This document shows, piece after piece, positions 6,946-11,506 of a stretch of 11,506 nucleotides of DNA. The position numbers were made by a program, and so were the translations under genes. Position 1 is the first letter of the stretch; every line of letters starts with the position of its first letter. This stretch comes from Prevotellaceae bacterium UBA3849 (GTDB lineage Bacteria; Bacteroidota; Bacteroidia; Bacteroidales; Bacteroidaceae): contig DGHL01000068.1 of assembly GCA_002392645.1 (NCBI GenBank), positions 1 to 11,506 of the forward strand, written 5' to 3'. The notes beneath the pieces are model-generated. The model worked only from the letters and a program-made list of their open reading frames with translations, was not told the origin of the DNA and did no database searches.

Positions 6946-8751
6946 TTACTCCTGATACATCTTCTCTATCACCTCGGCATAGTTCTTTATTATCACGGGG
7001 CGGCGGGTCTTCAGCGTGTTGGTGAGTTCGCCGTTCTCCATGGTGAACGGTTCGGTAAGCAGCGTGAAGCGCTTCACCTGTTCATAGCCTGCCAGTCCCT
7101 GCTGCAGGGTGTTGATGCGCTCGGTAAGCATCTTTATTATCTTCTCGTTGGTGCAGAGGTCCTCGCGCCCCTTGAACGGTATGCCCTGCTCACGTGCATA
7201 CTCCTCAAGCAGTGCGTAGGCAGGCACAATGAGTGCGCTGACAAACTTACGCTCGTCGGCTATCACTGCTATCTGCTCAATGTATTTGTCAACAAGCAGC
7301 TTCGACTCCACAGCCTGCGGTGCCACATACTTGCCGTTGCTGGTCTTGTAGAGGTCCTTGATGCGCTCGGTGAGGTAGAGCTCGCCGTCCTTCATGTAGC
7401 CGGCATCGCCAGTGCGGAAGAAACCGTCCTCAGTGAATGACTCCTTGTTAATGGCGTCGCGGTTATAGTAGCCACGGGTGATGGTAGGACCTTTCAGCAA
7501 TATCTCAGAGTTCTCGCCTATGCGTATCTCTATGCCCTCGATAGGACGTCCTACGGAACCTATGGTGAAAGGCTCGTCGCGGTGGTCGCACGATACCGTT
7601 GCAAGACTCTCCGTAAGTCCGTAACCCACTATCATGTTCAGTCCGAGGCAGTGCACGAACTCCTCCACCTCTTTCGACACCACTGCACCTGCCGTAGGGA
7701 AGATGTTAGGCTTCACCAGTCCGAACTGCTTTCTTACGAGCGACAGCACCGTCTTGCTTATCAGCGCATACTTCATGCGCAGGCCCAGTCCCGGTTTCTT
7801 GCCTGCAGCCTTACAGTCTATGTTGTAGCGGCGACTTGTCTCCAATGCCTCCATAAACATCTTCTTCTGCATACCCGAGGCATTGTCTATCTTCTCCTGC
7901 ACACCGGCATACACCTTCTCCCAGAAGCGTGGCACGGCAGACATACACGTAGGGTGAGTCTCGCGCATAGACTTCTGTATCTCGTGCGGGTCAGTGTTTA
8001 TGATGATGGTGGCACCCTCGGTAAGTGCGAGGAAGTCCCATCCGCGCTCAAAGATATGTGTTATAGGCAGGAACGTAATCACACGGTCGTCCTCGCCCAC
8101 CGGCACGCACTTGTCGTTAGCCTTGAATGCCGCCATGTACTGTCCGTTGGTAAGTACCACACCCTTTGATTCGCCCGTAGTACCTGAGGTGTAGAGTATG
8201 TTGGCGATATCATTATCGCTAATTGATGAGAGAAGGGCATTGAGTTGTTCATCACCCATCTTCTTTCCCTCTTCTATGAAGTCCTTGAAGTACACCGACG
8301 TAGCATCGTGCTCAGCCAGCGTAACCGACTGGTCGTATATTATGATGCGCTCCAGCGTAGGGCATAGGGCCTGTACGCGGCGCGCCTTGTCGTACTGCTC
8401 CTGCTCACCAACGAAGAAAAAGCGTATCTGTGCATCGTTGATGACATACTGCAACTGCTGTTCAGAGCTTGTGGCATAGAACGGTATCGTTACCGCCCTC
8501 ACGCCGAAAGCACCGAAATCGGTATATATGTATGGCAGTGAGTTTTGTGAGAACACACCGATGTTCTCCTGCACCTTCACACCGGCACGGAGCATGGCCA
8601 ACGACACACGACGGGCATTGTCGGCAAAGTCCTGCCATGAGGCTTTCTTCCACATAGTACCGCCGAAGTCCTTATACTCGAATACGGTCTTGTCTCCGTA
8701 TTTCTTCGCCTGCTCATATGGCAGCTTGGCAAGATGACATAATGTTTGCAT
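6946..8751 (-). CDS. Long-chain fatty-acid--CoA ligase (AMP-forming)
   Basis: This 601-aa enzyme of the ANL adenylate-forming superfamily resembles the FadD/ACSL branch. It activates a fatty acid with ATP to an acyl-adenylate and then makes acyl-CoA. Signature motifs in order are the P-loop-like ILYTSGTTGESKG (185-197), the A5 motif VGYGLTES (375-382), RTGD (446-449), and the hinge region TERIKDLYKTSNGKYVAPQ (461-479). There is no signal peptide; the protein should be cytoplasmic or peripheral to the membrane. It is first in a long minus-strand run, directly behind a good promoter, and ends 11 bp before prfB. Substrate chain length cannot be read from the sequence. Members of this branch in anaerobes are thought to recycle exogenous fatty acids, since beta-oxidation is often lacking. 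It appears complete. Confidence 0.92.
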   Translation of the reverse strand: MQTLCHLAKLPYEQAKKYGDKTVFEYKDFGGTMWKKASWQDFADNARRVSLAMLRAGVKVQENIGVFSQNSLPYIYTDFGAFGVRAVTIPFYATSSEQQLQYVINDAQIRFFFVGEQEQYDKARRVQALCPTLERIIIYDQSVTLAEHDATSVYFKDFIEEGKKMGDEQLNALLSSISDNDIANILYTSGTTGESKGVVLTNGQYMAAFKANDKCVPVGEDDRVITFLPITHIFERGWDFLALTEGATIIINTDPHEIQKSMRETHPTCMSAVPRFWEKVYAGVQEKIDNASGMQKKMFMEALETSRRYNIDCKAAGKKPGLGLRMKYALISKTVLSLVRKQFGLVKPNIFPTAGAVVSKEVEEFVHCLGLNMIVGYGLTESLATVSCDHRDEPFTIGSVGRPIEGIEIRIGENSEILLKGPTITRGYYNRDAINKESFTEDGFFRTGDAGYMKDGELYLTERIKDLYKTSNGKYVAPQAVESKLLVDKYIEQIAVIADERKFVSALIVPAYALLEEYAREQGIPFKGREDLCTNEKIIKMLTERINTLQQGLAGYEQVKRFTLLTEPFTMENGELTNTLKTRRPVIIKNYAEVIEKMYQE

Positions 8752-8778
8752 AGCAGTCTTGTTTTATTAAATTCGATG

Positions 8779-8810
8779 CAAAAATAACGAAAATCCACGA
8801 CATATCCAAA
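8779..8810 (-). promoter_or_regulatory. Bacteroidetes-type promoter of the fadD-prfB run
   Basis: Read on the minus strand, TTTG (8807-8810) is followed by a 20-nt spacer and then TATTTTTG (8779-8786). This fits TTTG-N19-21-TAnnTTTG. It lies 28 bp upstream of the fadD ATG. Confidence 0.82.
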
Positions 8811-8858
8811 TTTCGCAAAAACTTTCTGCCTGTCAGCATGGTTTTTTCCTCAAAATTA

Positions 8859-8890
8859 TTTGGAGGAACAAACATTTATTCCTAACTTTG
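8859..8890 (+). promoter_or_regulatory. Bacteroidetes-type promoter of the M20 peptidase gene
   Basis: TTTG (8859-8862) is followed by a 20-nt spacer and then TAACTTTG (8883-8890). Transcription would begin near 8895-8900. This rules out the upstream in-frame ATG at 8860 and supports the ATG at 8923. It is divergent from the fadD promoter, with about 48 bp between the two -33 elements. Confidence 0.82.
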
Positions 8891-8922
8891 CAAAGAGAAA
8901 AACCGTAAGGAATAAGACCGAA

Positions 8923-10107
8923 ATGGAGAAAGACATCAATATAGAGCAATATGTGGACGATGCGGTGACCCTGCTGAAGCGCCTTATCGCAACGCCACGC
9001 GTAAGCCGCGACGAGACTGCTGCCGCCGACATCATGGAGCAAACCATAAGGGATTATGGCTACTCGCCTTGTCGTAAGGGCAACAACATCTGGATAATGT
9101 CGGAAGACTGGGACGACTCCCTGCCTACCATAATGCTCAATGCGCACATCGATACGGTGAAACCTGTGAGCACATGGACGCGCGACCCTTTCACTCCCAC
9201 CATCGAGGGTGACCGCCTCTATGGACTAGGCTCTAACGACTGCGGCGGCGGACTGGTAAGTCTGCTGCAGGTGTTCAGGATTCTGACCCAAAAGCCCCTC
9301 CCTGCGGGGAAGGTTGGAAGGGACTTCAACCTCATCTACCTTGCCTCATGTGAGGAAGAGGTAAGCGGTGCAGGCGGCATAAGGAGCGTGCTGCAACAAC
9401 AGCCCCTCCCTACCCTCCCCGTGGGGGAGGGGAAGAAATTACCTTCGTCAAATGAAAATTTTACAAATAAAGAGAATGTCATACCTTCACCCATAGAGAA
9501 GGCTGGGAAGGACTTGATTGCCATCGTAGGTGAGCCTACGGGCATGCAGCCTGCCATTGCTGAGCGCGGACTGATGGTTATTGACGGCACTGCCCACGGC
9601 AAGAGCGGCCATGCAGCCCGCAACGAGGGAGTGAATGCCATATACGAGGCGCTTGACGACCTCGTGTTCATACGCGACTATAAGTTTGAGAAGGTTAGCG
9701 ACCTGCTCGGTCCCACGAAGATGCAGTGCACGGTGGTGAACAGCGGTACGCAGCACAACGTGGTGCCCGATGAGTGTAAGTTTATCATCGACGTGCGCAC
9801 CAATGAGCATTATACCAACGAAGAAGTGTTTGAGTTTCTGCAAGGCAAGTTGAAGAGCGAGATAAAGGCGCGCTCTTTCCACCTGCATTCGTCAAGCATC
9901 CCAGCCAACCATCCTTTGATACGTCGCTGCGTGGAGATGGGCATGAAACCGTTTGGCTCGCCTACGCTGTCAGACCAGGCGCTGATGCGCTTCCCATCGT
10001 TCAAACTCGGTCCGGGCGAGAGCTCGCGCTCACACAGTGCCGACGAGTTTATCTGCATCTCAGAGATACGCGACGCCATAGAGAAATACCTGAAACTGCT
10101 CGCGTAA
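8923..10107 (+). CDS. M20-family metallopeptidase, ArgE/DapE-like deacylase
   Basis: This is a dizinc amidohydrolase of the ArgE/DapE/CPG2 (M20) family. In Bacteroidales the closest role is removal of the N-acyl group (acetyl or succinyl) from ornithine in arginine synthesis, but no arg genes are nearby, so the substrate stays open. The start at 8923 gives 394 aa; an upstream in-frame ATG at 8860 lies inside the promoter. Metal and catalytic residues are intact: H75 and D77 in LNAHIDTV, D106 in GSNDCGGGL, E144/E145 in ASCEEEVSG, E204 in IVGEPTGM, and H371 in SRSHSADEF. The dimerisation lid is about 220-325 (HGKSGHAARNEG). Two stretches, about 123-134 (QKPLPAGKVGRD) and 160-197 (from QPLPTLPVGEG to EKAGKD), look foreign. 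They are encoded by GC-rich palindromic repeats with an AT-rich middle. They lie in loops before FNLIYLAS and before LIAIVGEP, so the enzyme may still fold. Confidence 0.9.
   Translation: MEKDINIEQYVDDAVTLLKRLIATPRVSRDETAAADIMEQTIRDYGYSPCRKGNNIWIMSEDWDDSLPTIMLNAHIDTVKPVSTWTRDPFTPTIEGDRLYGLGSNDCGGGLVSLLQVFRILTQKPLPAGKVGRDFNLIYLASCEEEVSGAGGIRSVLQQQPLPTLPVGEGKKLPSSNENFTNKENVIPSPIEKAGKDLIAIVGEPTGMQPAIAERGLMVIDGTAHGKSGHAARNEGVNAIYEALDDLVFIRDYKFEKVSDLLGPTKMQCTVVNSGTQHNVVPDECKFIIDVRTNEHYTNEEVFEFLQGKLKSEIKARSFHLHSSSIPANHPLIRRCVEMGMKPFGSPTLSDQALMRFPSFKLGPGESSRSHSADEFICISEIRDAIEKYLKLLA
9292..9326. repeat. Short GC-rich palindromic element inside the M20 peptidase gene
   Basis: These 35 bp run from AAGCCCCTCCC to GGAAGGGACTT. 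The end arms are imperfect inverted complements (9 of 11), with TGCGGGGAAGGTT between them. The element is read in frame as KPLPAGKVGRD plus the start of the next codon. It sits between LLQVFRILTQ and FNLIYLAS, where M20 relatives as I remember them have only a few residues. Confidence 0.65.
9401..9515. repeat. Two-ended palindromic repeat element (about 115 bp) inside the M20 peptidase gene
   Basis: The left end AGCCCCTCCCTACCCTCCCC runs into a perfect 8-bp hairpin, CCCTCCCC-GTG-GGGGAGGG (9413-9431). The right end GGCTGGGAAGGACTT (9501-9515) is an imperfect inverted copy of the left end, with mismatches mostly C/T or A/G. Between them lies an AT-rich spacer (about 9434-9482) unlike the rest of the gene. 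The whole stretch stays open and in frame. Confidence 0.62.
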
Positions 10108-10239
10108 GCTACGCAATATAAAACCATATCGTTTTTTTGATATTTTGTTATAAAAACAGCAAAAAACATAGCAAAGTGTCAAAATGGAGATGTTCGCATG
10201 CAGACTCGAAAAAAGCTATCTGTAATGTGAAAATACGAT

Positions 10240-10276
10240 AAAGGCTGCCCAAACATGATGCGTTTTGGCAGCCTTT
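10240..10276. terminator. Probable hairpin terminator after the M20 peptidase gene
   Basis: AAAGGCTGCC (10240-10249) pairs with GGCAGCCTTT (10267-10276), a perfect 10-bp stem around a 17-nt loop. T tracts on either side are weak (TTTATTG on the + strand, TTTATCGTATTTT on the minus strand), so direction is uncertain. It could serve either the peptidase transcript or leftward transcripts from the right-hand module. AAAAGCTATC (10211-10220) and GATAGCTTTT (10287-10296) extend the inverted symmetry outward. Confidence 0.62.
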
Positions 10277-10280
10277 ATTG

Positions 10281-10390
10281 TAATATGATAGCTTTTACGC
10301 TGTAATATGATAGCTTTTGTAGGGTAAAACGATAGCTTTTACGTTGTAATATGATAGCTTTTGCAAGGTAAAACGATAGCTTTTACAATC
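10281..10390. repeat. Tandem array, 22-bp period, five copies (array B)
   Basis: GATAGCTTTT recurs at 10287, 10309, 10331, 10353 and 10375, always 22 bp apart. Linkers alternate between TGTAATAT and GGTAAAAC forms. The units with GTAAAACGATAGCTTTTAC contain a 6-bp inverted repeat, GTAAAA/TTTTAC, around a 7-nt centre. The array starts directly after the hairpin at 10240-10276. Confidence 0.92.
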
Positions 10391-10691
10391 CTTTCAGCAA
10401 GGCATTGAAACTGCCGTTGCTGATTATCAACAAGTTATGGATGGTCTGAAAAACGGCGTTTTTGCGTCTTGTTGCCCGTATTCTTGAAAATAATGCCGAA
10501 AAACAGAAGTCTTGAAAATCAAAGTGTAAGTAAAAACGGGAAAAAAGTGACAGATTGATTTAAGGATATTGATGGGATATAGTTTCAATGCCTTGATACG
10601 CTTCACGTCCGTATCAACTCATAGTTGGATGAGAATACGACAATCTTTTGATTGGGAAGGCCGTAGGCCAAACTGCTCTGCAAGTTGGAAA

Positions 10692-10778
10692 TCAAGGCGT
10701 TCCGGCCCTGATGCCAGGAGCAAACGGAAGCTTCAGTTTCTTCTCAAAGTCACCTTGTGTGATTTGAATGTTTGACAT
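10692..10778 (-). CDS. Possible 28-aa ORF or broken gene start
   Basis: An ATG one base after the stop of the nuclease-like gene (TAG-T-ATG) opens a 28-codon ORF, MSNIQITQGDFEKKLKLPFA followed by PGIRAGTP. Its spacing suggests translational coupling, and the residue mix looks protein-like. After its TGA, another minus-strand frame continues open (NALISNLQSSLAYGLPNQKI, then about a dozen more residues) to a stop near 10610. This could mean the 5' end of a longer gene broken by frameshift, or simply a repeat that happens to be open. No family is recognised. Confidence 0.35.
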   Translation of the reverse strand: MSNIQITQGDFEKKLKLPFAPGIRAGTP

Positions 10779-10779
10779 A

Positions 10780-11217
10780 CTATAAACTCTCTATTTGATA
10801 TAGACACTTCCCCTTTCTATAGTGATTGGGAGATAATCTCTTAATGTTGTCAAAAGCTAATATGTAATCCTTAACACACCATTCCCAAGCTTCTTGTATG
10901 ACATATTTTTTATCGTAGAGAATCCATATCAATTTGTCCCATTCGTAATTAGAAGCCTTTGGAACCATTGTTACAAAACTGCCTTTTTTGCCGCTTGGAC
11001 GATTAGCTTTTACTTGATATCTTATATTGTTAAAAACAAAATCTGCACCTTTACTTACAGCTGTTTTGTCCTTCATGTATTCTGAATACTCATTTTCAGA
11101 CATCCCAACTAACATGGCAGCATCATATTCGGAAAGGGCACTTGTAATTGATGGCGCAACCCCAAAACTATCTTGCCATTGCAAAGCAATATCTATAAGT
11201 TTATTTCTTAAAGTCAT
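10780..11217 (-). CDS. Small PD-(D/E)XK nuclease-like protein
   Basis: I do not recognise a named family for this 145-aa protein. The centre reads GADFVFNNIRYQVKANRPSG (57-76). D59 on one strand and Q68-x-K70 on the next are spaced like the D-(E/Q)xK catalytic core of the restriction-endonuclease fold, in which Q can replace E. The hydrophobic strand KLIWILYD (95-102) and a following helix fit that fold. An N-terminal helical part (about 1-50) precedes it, and a basic tail NHYRKGK (131-137) may touch DNA. There is no signal peptide or membrane segment. It is AT-rich compared with the core genes, starts 23 bp after the partial gene upstream and is followed by a possible 28-aa ORF, suggesting an acquired operon. 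A restriction or repair role is inferred from fold alone. Confidence 0.6.
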   Translation of the reverse strand: MTLRNKLIDIALQWQDSFGVAPSITSALSEYDAAMLVGMSENEYSEYMKDKTAVSKGADFVFNNIRYQVKANRPSGKKGSFVTMVPKASNYEWDKLIWILYDKKYVIQEAWEWCVKDYILAFDNIKRLSPNHYRKGKCLYQIESL

Positions 11218-11240
11218 ATCACACTCAGATAAATTGGAAT

Positions 11241-11506
11241 TTACTTGACCCTACATTTAATATTCATTTGGGTTAAATCTGTTATCACGTTTTCACGCCG
11301 GTCTTTTAATGAATTAAGAAATGGCATAATGTTATCGCCATAGCTTCTTTCACTTATAAAGGTAAGCTGCAAAGCCTTCTTTCCATGACTTGTTACCTGC
11401 TTATAGTGATGAACATCATGCTCAACTATTTTCACCAAACCGTCCTCGGTTTCCGATACTAAGAAGTCCAAAATATATTCATCGCCATTCTCAAAAATGT
11501 TATAAT
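11241..11506 (-). CDS. Unrecognised protein, C-terminal 88 residues
   Basis: The frame is open from the right edge of the window to TAA at 11241-11243. The visible part includes YNIFENGDEYILDFLVSE, then EHDVHHYKQVTSHGKKALQL and ends QMNIKCRVK. A TTG at 11469-11471 could be read as a start, but the frame stays open upstream with protein-like sequence, so I treat it as the end of a longer gene. I recognise no domain. It is hydrophilic, mixed alpha/beta in character, and AT-rich like the nuclease-like gene 23 bp downstream. Its identity would decide what the module is. Confidence 0.6.
   Translation of the reverse strand, partial: YNIFENGDEYILDFLVSETEDGLVKIVEHDVHHYKQVTSHGKKALQLTFISERSYGDNIMPFLNSLKDRRENVITDLTQMNIKCRVK

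Larger units (their letters stand above)
10108..10691. other. Convergent intergenic region between the M20 peptidase and the AT-rich module
   Basis: Besides the hairpin and array B, this stretch holds a 15-bp perfect inverted repeat, CAAGGCATTGAAACT (10398-10412) and its complement (10581-10595), bounding 198 bp. Inside it, AAAAAC-GGC-GTTTTT (10449-10463) can form a 6-bp hairpin. TTGATACG/CGTATCAA (10593-10600/10610-10617) makes an 8-bp stem with a 9-nt loop, overlapping the right repeat. A 68-codon plus-strand ORF at 10569-10775 has no protein-like features and is not called. I saw no promoter. Confidence 0.6.

Noticed and set aside
7582..8169. 195-codon plus-strand ORF
   Set aside because: Antisense shadow of the acyl-CoA synthetase; composition is that of a reverse-frame artefact.
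10398..10595. ATTGAAAC / GTTTCAAT motifs resembling a type I CRISPR repeat end
   Set aside because: Only two copies, in opposite orientation, 168 bp apart, with no regular spacers and no cas genes in view.
10569..10775. 68-codon plus-strand ORF
   Set aside because: Rich in S, R and W with no domain or helix pattern, antisense to the 28-aa ORF and lying over hairpin sequence; most likely open by chance.

Overview
The window looks like chromosome of a Bacteroidales bacterium, most likely a Prevotella/Segatella relative. Three intergenic promoters match the Bacteroidetes sigma pattern (TTTG, 19-20 nt spacer, TAnnTTTG). Strong Shine-Dalgarno sites are absent, and the gene products (GH43 with CBM6-like tail, short ComEC, an ArgE/DapE-like M20 peptidase) fit that group. 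The genus is inferred from overall impression, not from a search.

Layout: (1) 1-386, + strand: the 3' end of pckA with an intrinsic terminator. (2) 387-973: a tail-to-tail intergenic region with two tandem arrays of exactly 22-bp period and the greA terminator. (3) 974-8751: a long minus-strand run. In transcription order it is fadD-like acyl-CoA synthetase, prfB, an unlisted 47-aa membrane microprotein, a CYTH/triphosphate-tunnel protein, a C_GCAxxG_C_C cysteine protein, a short comEC, a secreted GH43 glycosidase, then greA from its own promoter. Spacing is tight (11 bp fadD-prfB, 9 bp microprotein-CYTH, a 4-bp ATGA overlap into comEC, 40 bp comEC-GH43), so most may share a transcript from the promoter at 8779-8810. 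The gene functions are mostly housekeeping and unrelated. (4) 8752-8922: a divergent promoter region. (5) 8923-10107, + strand: an M20 deacylase/desuccinylase whose reading frame appears to carry GC-rich palindromic repeat elements as in-frame inserts. (6) 10108-10691: a second tail-to-tail region with a hairpin, a five-copy 22-bp array and a 15-bp inverted repeat. (7) 10692-11506, minus strand: a visibly AT-rich accessory segment with a PD-(D/E)XK-like small protein, a tightly linked 28-codon ORF, and the C-terminal part of an unrecognised protein that runs off the window.

The observations most worth following are the three 22-bp-period arrays confined to convergent intergenic regions, which seem to share a degenerate core; the palindromic repeats inside an otherwise intact peptidase gene, with a related copy abutting the prfB stop codon; the frameshift-free prfB with a relic of the recoding site; and the AT-rich nuclease-like module cut by the right edge. 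No CRISPR array, insertion sequence, rRNA or tRNA is visible.
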